A stretch of DNA of 64,000 bases, taken from Lachnospiraceae bacterium UBA7199. GTDB lineage: Bacteria; Bacillota; Clostridia; Lachnospirales; Lachnospiraceae. Position numbers and translations under genes: made by a program. The notes under the pieces are model-generated. The model was not told the origin of the DNA and did not search any database. It worked only from the letters and a program-made list of their open reading frames with translations. The stretch covers positions 34,422 through 98,421 of the forward strand of contig DKUR01000043.1 of NCBI GenBank assembly GCA_002490775.1. The letters are read 5' to 3'. Below, piece after piece: positions 25,592 to 34,581 of the stretch. Numbering within the stretch: the first letter of the stretch is position 1; every line of letters begins with the position of its first letter.

Positions 25592-25631
25592 TTTAGTTTT
25601 GTTTTACGAGTGGAAGGTCTCGAACACTCGG
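25592..25631 (-). promoter_or_regulatory. preQ1-I riboswitch controlling queT
   Basis: On the minus strand the leader has stem GAGTG…CACTC enclosing UUCGAGACCUUC, followed by GUAAAACAAAACUAAAGGAG. This matches the preQ1 class I aptamer: P1 stem, UUC-AG-AC…CC loop, A-rich tail with ACUAA forming the pseudoknot. The tail runs straight into the AGGAG ribosome binding site, implying translational repression by preQ1. An additional hairpin (CAGAAAATCG…CGATTTTCTG) lies 20-50 nt upstream. Confidence 0.8.
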
Positions 25632-25771
25632 TGTAAAATGCAGCAGAAAATCGGCAGTCTGGGCGGCGATTTTCTGACACAAATGTGCCAAGTGGCAACA
25701 GGATCGTTACCCCAAAAGAGCACTCATTCAGTATAACATGGGATTGAAATTTGTCAAGAGAGAGGAATAAA

Positions 25772-26482
25772 ATGCTGATTGCCATTTGTGATGATGAAAA
25801 ATTTTATAGGGAAAAAATACAAAAGCTTCTGGAGCATTACCTGAAGGAGCACGAAATAAATTACGAGATTAAGCTTTTTGCGTCAGGGGAAGAGTTTTTA
25901 CAGGAAAACGAAAATAAGGTAAAGTTTGATATTGTATTTATGGATATTAATATGAGCAGGCTGGATGGGATTCAGACAGCGCTACAAATGCGCTCCGTCC
26001 ATTCACATACAATGATTGTACTGATTACAGCTTTCATTCAATATGCGCTGGAAGGCTATAAGGTAGATGCAGTGCGGTACATTATGAAAGACACATTGGA
26101 TACGATGTTAGAAGAATGTATGGATACGATTTTAAAAAAAATGCAGCTTGCCCAAATAAATTTTTCTTTTTTGGAAGGGGAAAAATGGCTTTATACGGAC
26201 AATATTTTTTATGTGGAAAGTCAGAAGCATAAGGCAGTCTTTTTTTATCTGAATGAGAAAATGGAAAATTATCATATATACGAGAAGCTGGATGTGATAG
26301 AAAAAAGGCTTTCTGGCTATGGCTTTCTTCGTATTCATAAAAGCTATCTGGTGAACATGAAACATATTTGCAAGATCAGCAATTATGTGGCATATCTGGA
26401 TAATGGTGAAGAACTGCCGATCCCACGCTTGAAATACCAGGCAGCAAAAGAAGAATTTGTGGCATTTAAAGGAGCAATGTGA
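25772..26482 (+). CDS. LytTR-family response regulator
   Basis: 236 residues: a receiver domain (1-118) with phospho-acceptor Asp in VFMDINMSRLDG, acidic pocket CDDE and conserved Thr in VLITAF, plus a LytTR DNA-binding domain (about 130-235: FYVESQKHKAVFFYL, FLRIHKSYLVNMKHI). It resembles AgrA/BlpR-type regulators. The start at 25772 follows AGAGAGG. Its TGA overlaps the ATG of the kinase gene (TGATG). A KD pair replaces the usual KP at the receiver's conserved lysine (YIMKDTL). Confidence 0.88.
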   Translation: MLIAICDDEKFYREKIQKLLEHYLKEHEINYEIKLFASGEEFLQENENKVKFDIVFMDINMSRLDGIQTALQMRSVHSHTMIVLITAFIQYALEGYKVDAVRYIMKDTLDTMLEECMDTILKKMQLAQINFSFLEGEKWLYTDNIFYVESQKHKAVFFYLNEKMENYHIYEKLDVIEKRLSGYGFLRIHKSYLVNMKHICKISNYVAYLDNGEELPIPRLKYQAAKEEFVAFKGAM

Positions 26483-27774
26483 TGGGGAATATTGCGAAAT
26501 GTGCTGTGTATGCCTTTATAATGGGAATAAGCTGCAAATTGTTTTTTGAAACCTTTGCAAGTGGGCGGAGATGGCGCCATAAATGGATGGAGCAGCTTTC
26601 TGTTTTTATGTGTATGACTGGGTTTATGATTATTTCTTTTTCAAAAATTCCGCCATATATTTTTCAGCCTGTGCGTTTTATCGTAGTGATTGTCATTACA
26701 GCACAGGTTTGTTTCCAAATTAAAGTATGGAAGAATTTGATATTATCAGTAGTATTTTGTGGAATTTACTGGATTTTGGTTACATTGATTGTATCTGTGG
26801 CTTATGCACTTCCGTTTTTAGAAGACCAGATAAGACTACAGAATATTTCGGAGTCGATCACAGTATGTCTTATCCTGCTGGTAATGCTTTTTATACACAG
26901 CAAATTTCAAAATAGAGGACGTCAGCTAATGAGAGAAAGAAGATGGGTGAAACTAGCCTTTTTCCCAATGCTTGGCATGATTGTGATTATGGCAGTTAAT
27001 ATGATGCCCTGGGAGGGCAGTGTTGCAGACAGATATGCTAAGCTGACAGTAGTTTTCGGATTTGCATTGATCAATTTGTGTGTATTATGGTATGTGGATG
27101 ATATGTTGAAGAAGGAAGAAGAAGTGCATAATCTGCGTTTGATCCATGCCTGCAGCCAAAACCAGATGGAAATGTACCAGAATATGCAGAAGAACTATGA
27201 GCAGCAAAAGCGGCAGATGCATGACTATAAAAACCAGTTAAATTGCATTTCAGGAATGATTCATAGAGGAGAAAGGGAAGAGACAATTTCCTATATTTCA
27301 AAGCTGACCGGAAGCCTTAATAAAAATGCAGACCATGTAAATACCAATCATGTGGTGGTAGATGTAATATTAAACCAGAAATATTGGGAAGCCTGTGAAA
27401 AGGATATAACCATGATAATGGCAGTAAATGATTTGTCTAACCTTGTTATGCGTGAGGAAGAGATCGTGATCTTACTGGTAAATCTTTTAGATAATGCAAT
27501 TGAAGCATGTGAAAAACTGGACAGCGGCAGGGTTATACAGTTTAAAATGATGCTGGAAAATGGACAGTTGATTTTATCCTGCAAAAATCCGGTAAAAGAA
27601 AAGGTGAATATAAAGGGCAAGACGGTTCCCAGCAGTAAAAAAGATATATTTCATCATGGGATCGGCCTTCTGAATATAGATTCTGTAATCAAGAAAAATG
27701 ATGGAACAAGCATTATAAAATGTGAGGACGGGTGGTTTTATTTTTCAACAATGATTCCCTTAAAAGAGCAATAG
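26482..27774 (+). CDS. GHKL sensor histidine kinase (AgrC-like)
   Basis: 430 residues: six or seven membrane helices (about 1-205), a dimerisation coil with the phospho-acceptor His in QKRQMHDYKNQLNCI, and a GHKL ATPase domain with N-box LVNLLDNAIEACEK and G-box GIGLLNI. This is the architecture of peptide-sensing kinases partnered with LytTR regulators. No precursor peptide gene was seen nearby, and the ligand is unknown. It is translationally coupled to the regulator and followed by a terminator. Confidence 0.88.
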   Translation: MGNIAKCAVYAFIMGISCKLFFETFASGRRWRHKWMEQLSVFMCMTGFMIISFSKIPPYIFQPVRFIVVIVITAQVCFQIKVWKNLILSVVFCGIYWILVTLIVSVAYALPFLEDQIRLQNISESITVCLILLVMLFIHSKFQNRGRQLMRERRWVKLAFFPMLGMIVIMAVNMMPWEGSVADRYAKLTVVFGFALINLCVLWYVDDMLKKEEEVHNLRLIHACSQNQMEMYQNMQKNYEQQKRQMHDYKNQLNCISGMIHRGEREETISYISKLTGSLNKNADHVNTNHVVVDVILNQKYWEACEKDITMIMAVNDLSNLVMREEEIVILLVNLLDNAIEACEKLDSGRVIQFKMMLENGQLILSCKNPVKEKVNIKGKTVPSSKKDIFHHGIGLLNIDSVIKKNDGTSIIKCEDGWFYFSTMIPLKEQ

Positions 27775-27786
27775 TAATCATTTTAA

Positions 27787-27809
27787 AAGGCGCTGGGGCG
27801 TCTTTTTTT
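27787..27809 (+). terminator. Rho-independent terminator after the first LytTR system
   Basis: AAGGCGC-TGGG-GCGTCTT (one G·T pair) followed by a continuous T-tract to 27809. Confidence 0.8.
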
Positions 27810-27840
27810 GCTTTCAAACCGTCGATTGGTGGCGGAGACA

Positions 27841-27869
27841 TTGCAGCACCACACATGCAAAAATATAAT
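27841..27869 (+). promoter_or_regulatory. Promoter of the lipoprotein gene
   Basis: TTGCAG (27841-27846), a 17-bp spacer and TATAAT (27864-27869) lie 36 bp before the lipoprotein ATG. Confidence 0.65.
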
Positions 27870-27904
27870 AGGGGTAAAGTAAAAACTAAGGAGGAGAGTT
27901 AAAT

Positions 27905-28690
27905 ATGGAGCATAAAAAAAGATGGGCAATTGTGTGCGTGATAGCAGCAGGCATTTTTTCACTTTGCGCCTGTGGAAAAAAAGCAGAAGAAAAAGGGAAG
28001 GAAAATTTGGAACTGGTTGTCAGCCAGACGATGGAAAGCTTAAAGGAACTGGAGCTGGAGAGGTTTAATGAATGCACTGACAATTATGTAAGCACTCAGC
28101 GCAACTGGATAGGGATTCCGGTAAGAAAAGAATACAGAGTGTTCAACGAGCTTTTGCAGCCTGGTTTTAAGGGAGGAAAAAGGTATGAAGCAAATTATAA
28201 ACTTGCAGAAAAAATTGTGGAGCATATGACATGGGAAGTAAAGGATATCCGGCAGGATGGTGAAAAAGCAGAGATTGATATGGAGATTTCAAATATTGAT
28301 ATGCAGAAGGTTATGGGAGAGTATGAAATTCATCTACTGGAAAATATGCTGGAAAGCGAAGGAATTGGCATAGGGCAATTGGTCAAAGATATGGCCGATT
28401 TGGCAAATGGGCAGGAAGATCTGATCAGTCTTATGGATACCATTGGAACCCAATATGTTTGTACCATGGAAGTTACTATATTTGCATATCAGAAAGGGAG
28501 ACAGTGGGAGGTTCATATCAGTGATGAGTTTATCAATGCTTTTATGGGGAATATGATGGCAGAAGATTATCCTGAAGATTTGGAACGGAGAATAAATGAA
28601 CTGCTGAAACAGTATGAACAAAAAATGGAAGAATGGGGAGAAGAGGCCGCAGAGACTGTGGAAAAATGGGTAAGTAATTTAGGGACTTAA
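27905..28690 (+). CDS. Putative lipoprotein (DUF5105-like)
   Basis: A 261-residue lipoprotein: signal peptide with lipobox L-C-A-C, lipidated Cys23, then a helical acidic domain of about 235 residues with the NYKLAEKIVEHMTWEVKDIR segment reminiscent of DUF5105-type lipoproteins of Clostridia. No enzymatic motif is visible. GGAGGAG upstream supports the start. It sits between two LytTR systems and may belong to either regulon. Confidence 0.75.
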   Translation: MEHKKRWAIVCVIAAGIFSLCACGKKAEEKGKENLELVVSQTMESLKELELERFNECTDNYVSTQRNWIGIPVRKEYRVFNELLQPGFKGGKRYEANYKLAEKIVEHMTWEVKDIRQDGEKAEIDMEISNIDMQKVMGEYEIHLLENMLESEGIGIGQLVKDMADLANGQEDLISLMDTIGTQYVCTMEVTIFAYQKGRQWEVHISDEFINAFMGNMMAEDYPEDLERRINELLKQYEQKMEEWGEEAAETVEKWVSNLGT

Positions 28691-28696
28691 GTTTGA

Positions 28697-28726
28697 TTGA
28701 AGGTGCAGATTGTGGTATGGTAATAT
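28697..28726 (+). promoter_or_regulatory. Possible promoter of the fused regulator operon
   Basis: TTGAAG (28697-28702), an 18-bp spacer and TAATAT (28721-28726) lie 34 bp before the ATG. Confidence 0.5.
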
Positions 28727-28759
28727 AAGCATAAAAGTTTGTGCAAGGAGGCTTAAACC

Positions 28760-30217
28760 ATGCGGATGGCAATTTGTGATGACGATGAACAGGAGCTTTC
28801 CCATCTTTCAAAGTTGATTTCAGAATATCAGATAAGTCGGAAAATAAGCGTTGACTGCCGCTTCTTCCATAACAGTATTGATTTTCTGTGCGACATAAAA
28901 GGCGGAGAATATGAGCTTGTTTTTCTGAATGTACTTATGCCGGAAATAAGCGGGATGCAGGCTGCACAAGAATTAAGAGAATTTGATAAGAATGTTAAGA
29001 TTATTTTTATATCTTCATCACCGGAATTTGCTTTGGAGAGTTATCGCGTAGGAGCTTATCACTATCTGCTTAAGCCTATAGATGCTGACTTGCTTTTTTC
29101 TTTGCTGGATACAGTAAGGAGTGAACTGCTTATGCAAGAGGAGCAGGGACTTGTGCTGAAAAGCAGGGAGGGAGTCATCAGAGTATCTTTTGCAGGAATC
29201 GAATATGTGGAAGTTATAAATAAGACAGTATCTTTTCATTTGGCAAATGGCATAACTTATGAGATAACTGCTGCTCTTACGGATTTTGAGGGAAAGCTTT
29301 TGGCCAGGCCGGAATTCTTAAAGACGCACCGGTCTTATCTTGTCAATTTAAATTATGTTCAGTCCGTTGGCAGTGATTGCATTGCGACAAAAAATGGGCA
29401 TAGTATTCCGGTGTCGAGACAGCGGCGCAATCAGGTTCAAGATGCTTATATGCATTTTTGGGTTCAGGCAGGAAAAAACAGCTCTGAAGCCGATGCGCAG
29501 ACTGCGATAGTTTCTAAAAATCCGGAACGGCCCACAGGTCCTTGGAGGATTTTACTGGTAGATGATGATCCTGCTGAATGCACCTTTTGGGCAGATATTT
29601 TGCGAGGTCATGGTTGTATGGTAATGGTGGCGGAAAATGGCAGGGAAGCATTAAAGCTGGTTATGGATGAACCTTGTGATTGTGTGCTGTTGGATGTAAT
29701 GATGCCTGATGAAGATGGATTTTCCATTTGTGAAAGGCTTCGCAAGCTGGTGCATGCACCTGTTATTTTTTTGAGCAGTCTAACTGAATCAGATAAGCAG
29801 TTGGAAGGATTTGCAGTTGGGGGGATTGACTATATTACCAAGGATACACCAGCAGAGCTTTTCTGGGCAAAGGTGGCAACCCGTATTAAACTGGCAAGGT
29901 CTGACCGAACCCAGCTCCGCTATGGCCCTCTTCTTTTGGATTTGACAGGGCGCAGGGCGTTGATTTATGAAAAAGAACTGCTTCTTACACCGATTGAGTT
30001 TGATATTTTGTGGTGTCTTTCAGAACATGCGGAGCACATTTTTAAACCAGAGGAAATTTTCAGTATGATATGGGGGAGTCAGCATTGGGATGATGGACAA
30101 ATGGTGCAGATACACATGTCAAGGCTTCGGAGAAAACTGGATAAAGCGTGGGGAGAGCATCATTTTATTGAGACAGTCTGGGGACAGGGTTACCGCTTTG
30201 TTCCGCCCTTTGATTGA
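28760..30217 (+). CDS. Double response regulator: REC-LytTR-REC-winged helix fusion
   Basis: A 485-residue protein with four domains: receiver 1 (1-120), LytTR DNA-binding domain (about 130-235), receiver 2 (about 262-380) and an OmpR/PhoB winged helix (about 390-483, LTPIEFDILWCLSEHAEH, HMSRLRRKLDK, FIETVWGQGYRF). Receiver 1 has Asn57 (codon AAT at 28928-28930) where the phospho-acceptor Asp should be (LVFLNVLMPEISG), so it is a pseudo-receiver. Receiver 2 keeps its Asp (VLLDVMMPDEDG). AAGGAGG supports the start. The kinase gene begins just after the stop. Two unrelated DNA-binding domains on one chain are unusual. Confidence 0.85.
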   Translation: MRMAICDDDEQELSHLSKLISEYQISRKISVDCRFFHNSIDFLCDIKGGEYELVFLNVLMPEISGMQAAQELREFDKNVKIIFISSSPEFALESYRVGAYHYLLKPIDADLLFSLLDTVRSELLMQEEQGLVLKSREGVIRVSFAGIEYVEVINKTVSFHLANGITYEITAALTDFEGKLLARPEFLKTHRSYLVNLNYVQSVGSDCIATKNGHSIPVSRQRRNQVQDAYMHFWVQAGKNSSEADAQTAIVSKNPERPTGPWRILLVDDDPAECTFWADILRGHGCMVMVAENGREALKLVMDEPCDCVLLDVMMPDEDGFSICERLRKLVHAPVIFLSSLTESDKQLEGFAVGGIDYITKDTPAELFWAKVATRIKLARSDRTQLRYGPLLLDLTGRRALIYEKELLLTPIEFDILWCLSEHAEHIFKPEEIFSMIWGSQHWDDGQMVQIHMSRLRRKLDKAWGEHHFIETVWGQGYRFVPPFD

Positions 30218-30252
30218 TAAGGACGTTTTTTCCAGGAAAGGAGAAAGTTTGC

Positions 30253-32166
30253 ATGAAGCAGCAAAAGACCTGGTGGCTGTCGGTGACAATTTTAGTTTTG
30301 CTGGCAGTTTTTTTTATCTTTCTTTTTTACTTTGATAATAAATACCAGACTCCGCCGCCCTATGGGAAATCAGGAATGCTCATGTTAAATGAACAGGATC
30401 TGGAGAGAAGGGAGCCTGTTTTTCTTATTGACGGCTGGCTGCTTACTGATGAGCGTGCAGCAGATATGCCTACCTATATTGGTGAATTTTCCAGTCTTCA
30501 GCGTGGTGACTTATCAGTTTCACCTCATGGAAGGGCGCGTTATCAACTGACTTTATGTTACGAGGGTGTTCCTCAAATTGTATCAGTGGATTTCCCACAG
30601 GTTTCTTCAAATTATAAAATTTTTCTGGATGGAGAGCTGCTTGCTGAAGGAACAGGAAGCGGCCGGATTACTTTTTTACTTACATCAGGAAGTCATCTTC
30701 TGTCTGTGGAGACCTGCTCAAAGCTGGGATATTATAGTGGAATGTATTTTCCGCCTGCACTGGGAACCGTCAAAGTACTTTCCAGGATGACCAATATTCA
30801 GAATTTTGCTTATATGGCAGCGTTTTTGTTACCATTGGTTCTGGCGTTGTTTACTTTGTTTTTATGGCAGATGGGGGGAGGGATCAACCGCTGTTTTGGG
30901 TTGCTGTGCTGCTGCCATGCCCTCTATATGTTTCGGTATTTTGTGTTTTACTTTTCCATGCCGATAGCGCCATACTGGTTTCTGGTGCAGAATCTGGCAC
31001 TGTATTGCTTGTGCTTTTGTGTAGTCAAACTTACTACTTTGGTTTCAGACAGTATCTGTGGAAAAGCGTGGCGGTGGATGCGGGCAGTTTTGTTGCTGCT
31101 GCCGGCATTAATGCTGCTGTTATGCCTATTTACTCCTATCATGTATTGGGCGGTTTATGTGCATGGAAGACTGACAGATATTTACTATATTTTTACTTTT
31201 TGCTGCGCTGCCTTTTTTGCAGTCAGAGGCATGAAAAAACAAAGCTGGGAGAGCCGCTATACGCTGACTGGCTGTGCGGTATTTGGGGCAGGTCTGCTTG
31301 CGAATCTTTTTTCCTCTAACCGCTTTGAGCCAATTCATTTTTTCTGGCAGTTTGAGTGGAGCAGCCTTTTACTGGTTTTATTGTTTGGTGTTATGATGGT
31401 ATCACGCAGCCGCCGGCTTTTGAGGGAAAATGATATGCTGACGAATCATTTGGAAGAACAGGTAAAAAAGCGTACGCAGGAAGTTACACAGCTTTTAGAT
31501 GAACGCAAAGCTTTTTTTTCTGATATGGCGCATGATTTAAAGGCACCAGTATTTGCCACCCGCTCTTTTATTGAGGCAATTCGAAGAAGTGGAGTGGGAG
31601 TGGATGCGGAGCTGCAAGGATATCTTAATCAGGCAGAAGCCAAGCAGCAGGAAATGGCCCGCCGCCTTCAGGGACTTTCTACTATTAATGAACTGGATCA
31701 GATTGAAGGTGAGCGTGTTCAGATATCAATTGTGGAGGTGCTCTCAGAGATTTATGCTGCCCATCATGGGGAGGCAGAAGTACAGTCGGTATATTTTTTT
31801 GTGAAACAGCCGAAAGAGGATGCATTTCTGATGGGGCAGCCAGAAAAGATGAATATTCTTTTTGAAAATTTAATTTATAATGCACTAAAGGCGACACCTT
31901 GCAATGGAAGTATTACCATATCTGCCCAGGTGGAAGGCGAGGTGATTTATATTGTCGTGGAAGATACGGGATGTGGTATTCCAGAGGAAGAGCTTCCATT
32001 GGTTTTTCGACGGTTTTATGTGGGAGAGAATAACCGGAAAACAGGAACGGGACTGGGGTTATATATTGTACACAGTATTGTGACAGAAATGGGGGGCAAA
32101 ATTAGTGTTTCCTCTACAGTGGGCAAAGGAACAAAATTTATTATGGAGTTTCCAAAGTGTATTTAA
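30253..32166 (+). CDS. Sensor histidine kinase with 7TM-type sensor region
   Basis: 637 residues: membrane anchor (6-26), an extracellular beta-sandwich domain (about 30-190, jelly-roll/7TMR-DISM-extracellular-like), seven membrane helices (about 190-395), a HisKA domain with phospho-acceptor His in SDMAHDLKAPVFAT, and an HATPase_c domain (ENLIYNALKATP, VEDTGCGIPEEELP, TGTGLGLYIVHSI). It probably phosphorylates receiver 2 of the adjacent fused regulator. AAAGGAG at 30237-30243 sets the start at 30253. A long in-frame 5' extension was rejected. Confidence 0.87.
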   Translation: MKQQKTWWLSVTILVLLAVFFIFLFYFDNKYQTPPPYGKSGMLMLNEQDLERREPVFLIDGWLLTDERAADMPTYIGEFSSLQRGDLSVSPHGRARYQLTLCYEGVPQIVSVDFPQVSSNYKIFLDGELLAEGTGSGRITFLLTSGSHLLSVETCSKLGYYSGMYFPPALGTVKVLSRMTNIQNFAYMAAFLLPLVLALFTLFLWQMGGGINRCFGLLCCCHALYMFRYFVFYFSMPIAPYWFLVQNLALYCLCFCVVKLTTLVSDSICGKAWRWMRAVLLLLPALMLLLCLFTPIMYWAVYVHGRLTDIYYIFTFCCAAFFAVRGMKKQSWESRYTLTGCAVFGAGLLANLFSSNRFEPIHFFWQFEWSSLLLVLLFGVMMVSRSRRLLRENDMLTNHLEEQVKKRTQEVTQLLDERKAFFSDMAHDLKAPVFATRSFIEAIRRSGVGVDAELQGYLNQAEAKQQEMARRLQGLSTINELDQIEGERVQISIVEVLSEIYAAHHGEAEVQSVYFFVKQPKEDAFLMGQPEKMNILFENLIYNALKATPCNGSITISAQVEGEVIYIVVEDTGCGIPEEELPLVFRRFYVGENNRKTGTGLGLYIVHSIVTEMGGKISVSSTVGKGTKFIMEFPKCI

Positions 32167-32167
32167 C

Positions 32168-32207
32168 AACAACGGATGCCAGGCTTTGCCAGCCATTCTT
32201 ATGTTAA
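32168..32207 (-). repeat. 40-bp inverted repeat, copy A
   Basis: The reverse complement of this segment matches 37538-37577 at 38 of 40 positions (core ATGGCTGGCAAAGCCTG). Each copy is itself an imperfect hairpin. Copy A begins right after the stop of the sensor kinase gene. Confidence 0.8.
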
Positions 32208-32249
32208 TCATTCAAGCCATCCGTGGAAAGGATGGCTTGGGATTTAAAA

Positions 32250-34283
32250 TTATTTGTGAAGTATACCATATATTTTCAGAACTGCCAATTTACCGATAGC
32301 ACCGATACCAATAATAGAGGCAGATGATATCAGACACAATGATAAAACAGCTTTATGACGACTGATTCCTATAGGGGAGTCAGTTTTTTCTTTTTCCTTT
32401 GAAGAAATTGGTGTGGCAGAAGCATTTGATTCCGAAGAAGGTTTTTCCGCAGCTACTGCTTTTGTTTGTGTGTCAGCTTCGACATTTGACGAAGGCACTG
32501 ATGTGGGATTTGCTTTTTCTGCGCTAATATCTGATGCAGCCTGCATTGCAAGAGCAGGTACTGTAAGAGCCATAGTACTCTCAGTTAAGAGTTCCTTTGT
32601 TTGACTTTGTTGTTCCTCATAGAGGACTTCAACTTCAGAAAGTGTGTCAGATGCAGCTTTTGCGTCTGGATCAGCAGCCGAATTTTTGGGCAGATCTGGA
32701 CGCTGCCCTTCAGAAGTGCTGTCGCTCTTATTATTGGCACCGGCATTATTTTCATTGCCGCCGCTGCCTGCCCCCATAATGGGCATTTTGAGTGGGCCTT
32801 CATAGGTACTTGGCCAGGGGAGAATAAGCTGGCATTTATCATAAACGCCGCCTTCAATTTCTAGGCCAACCAAAAAAGGAGTAGCAGCTTCTCCCGCATT
32901 TTTTGCGGCAAGGTAAGACTGGTAGGGTTCCTGGTCATTGCGCAGTACTAGGGCGTAATTGCCGCTGGCAGAGGACAAATGACTGTTGATTGTTTCCGGA
33001 ATTGGGGACTCGGAAAGCGCTGTCCATTCCAAGGCGCCTTCTAAAAGAGTATAAATCCGAAAAGAGGAGGCTCCGGTAGGTTTTAAATCAAAAAATATTT
33101 CCAATCCTGTCTGATCTGCACTCAATCCTGCTTTTGGGGGATCATTTTCAGAAACCACATTTAAAATCAGTGTCACTTCGTCTGTAACTGACATGCCATC
33201 ATCCAGAGGCAATGGTTCATCCAGCTCAAAAGTGCCTGTCGGTGTACTTACCAAAGTGCCCCTTGGAATTATGATTTCTTCGGCGGCATCAGCAATAGTC
33301 ACGCTTTCACCTGCGGTAAGAGAGGGAAGCGATATAGGTTTCCATGTGACAGGGCAGTCTATAATGCCTTTTTTGATATCCAGTTGTGGCTTTTCAAGCT
33401 GGACTTCAACAGGAAGAGTAGCTGGCAGTAATTGAGTGACATCATCCGGTGAAGCGTCTGCACTTATGGTAAGCTGATATTGGCCATAGAGGCGGAAGGG
33501 ATTTCGCCCAAGAACAGACAGGGAAGAGGCGAAGGATGCATAAAGGACAGCCTCCTCAGGAATCGGCTGGGGGGTGTTATCGCGCTCAATAAGTACAGCC
33601 TGGCTATCGTAGGTAATTCCATTTTCCCTGGTAATGCGCAGCTTTAAATAAAAGCAGTCCAGCGTTTCGGCGAGATAACTTTTCAGGGGTTCATTAGTGG
33701 GATAAAGACAAATCTGGGTTTGCAGCTTTGAAATTGCACTTGCGTTTTCACTATTCAGATATTCCAAATCCCATTCTACGCCACAAGTCTGGTAGGTTTC
33801 TCCATCCAGTGAATAGACCGGCTGGACAAGGCAGGCATCAGGCGGAAATTCCGTAAAAGTGCCACTTACAACGTAGCCTTGAAAGTTGTATTCTATTTGG
33901 GCATGAAACACAGGCGGTTCAACTGGAATAGATAGATCGAAAGCTTCTAACGCATTAAGTTCCTGCTGCATTATTTCGTCTGGTGAAGCTTCTGGTAGTG
34001 GAGTTTCTGTGGGTGAAGGGGAAGGAGAACTTGCTGGTGAAGCAGTACTTTCCGGCAGAGCAGTACTTTCTGGCAGCAGCGTTTCTGCAGGGGAAGGGGA
34101 GCTTGTTTCTTCTTGTAGAGCAGATGAACCATCCTGTTCGGATACTTCATTTGCTATAGATACATCCTGTGTTATTTCTGTTTCTTCCGGCAGAGTATCC
34201 GCTTTTACAGTAAATACCGGCAAGATGCTTGTTGTTATGAATAAGGCGCTTAATGCTGCCATAAGTCTGTACTGTTTTTTCAT
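32250..34283 (-). CDS. Large secreted/membrane-anchored surface protein
   Basis: 677 residues: signal peptide (1-28, cleavage near VKA), a Ser/Pro/Glu/Thr-rich stalk (about 30-108), a long beta-rich extracellular region (about 110-480) with several immunoglobulin-like segments, a Glu/Ser/Ala-rich low-complexity region (about 500-630) and one C-terminal membrane helix (about 637-660) with a short positive tail. No LPXTG motif is present, so anchoring would be by the membrane helix. Function unknown. It is convergent with one LytTR-type system and divergent from another, so it is a likely regulatory target. Confidence 0.75.
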   Translation of the reverse strand: MKKQYRLMAALSALFITTSILPVFTVKADTLPEETEITQDVSIANEVSEQDGSSALQEETSSPSPAETLLPESTALPESTASPASSPSPSPTETPLPEASPDEIMQQELNALEAFDLSIPVEPPVFHAQIEYNFQGYVVSGTFTEFPPDACLVQPVYSLDGETYQTCGVEWDLEYLNSENASAISKLQTQICLYPTNEPLKSYLAETLDCFYLKLRITRENGITYDSQAVLIERDNTPQPIPEEAVLYASFASSLSVLGRNPFRLYGQYQLTISADASPDDVTQLLPATLPVEVQLEKPQLDIKKGIIDCPVTWKPISLPSLTAGESVTIADAAEEIIIPRGTLVSTPTGTFELDEPLPLDDGMSVTDEVTLILNVVSENDPPKAGLSADQTGLEIFFDLKPTGASSFRIYTLLEGALEWTALSESPIPETINSHLSSASGNYALVLRNDQEPYQSYLAAKNAGEAATPFLVGLEIEGGVYDKCQLILPWPSTYEGPLKMPIMGAGSGGNENNAGANNKSDSTSEGQRPDLPKNSAADPDAKAASDTLSEVEVLYEEQQSQTKELLTESTMALTVPALAMQAASDISAEKANPTSVPSSNVEADTQTKAVAAEKPSSESNASATPISSKEKEKTDSPIGISRHKAVLSLCLISSASIIGIGAIGKLAVLKIYGILHK

Positions 34284-34581
34284 AATATAAGTCCTTCGCT
34301 TGACATGGAGCAGTTATTAATTTCAGTCCGTTATTATTTTAAAATATCAATTTGCTGTTCGCGCAGTTTCGGATACCTTTTGCACCGGAAACGGTTTTGA
34401 AGTTTTTTCTATGGTATAGTACTAAAATACATCATTCTCAATCTGCCTGAAAAGAGATTCATTTGATTAAATTTTAATAAGCACCAGCGGCCATGTCAAG
34501 GGCTGGCATTAGATTTCAGCAGTGAAGAATTAGTTATATTATTTTTGATCTTTGAATCAAATTTGACATTTACGGAAAGGG
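34284..34581. other. Divergent intergenic region
   Basis: A 298-bp AT-rich spacer between the surface protein (minus) and a LytTR regulator (plus). It should hold promoters for both. No confident -35/-10 pair or LytTR direct repeat was identified by eye. No small reading frame with a ribosome binding site was seen. Confidence 0.5.

Noticed and set aside
32211..32249. CAAGCCATCC…GGATGGCTTG stem as a firm terminator
   Set aside because: The stem is good, but the following sequence (GGGATTTAAAATT) lacks a clean T-tract, so I could not support it as a terminator.
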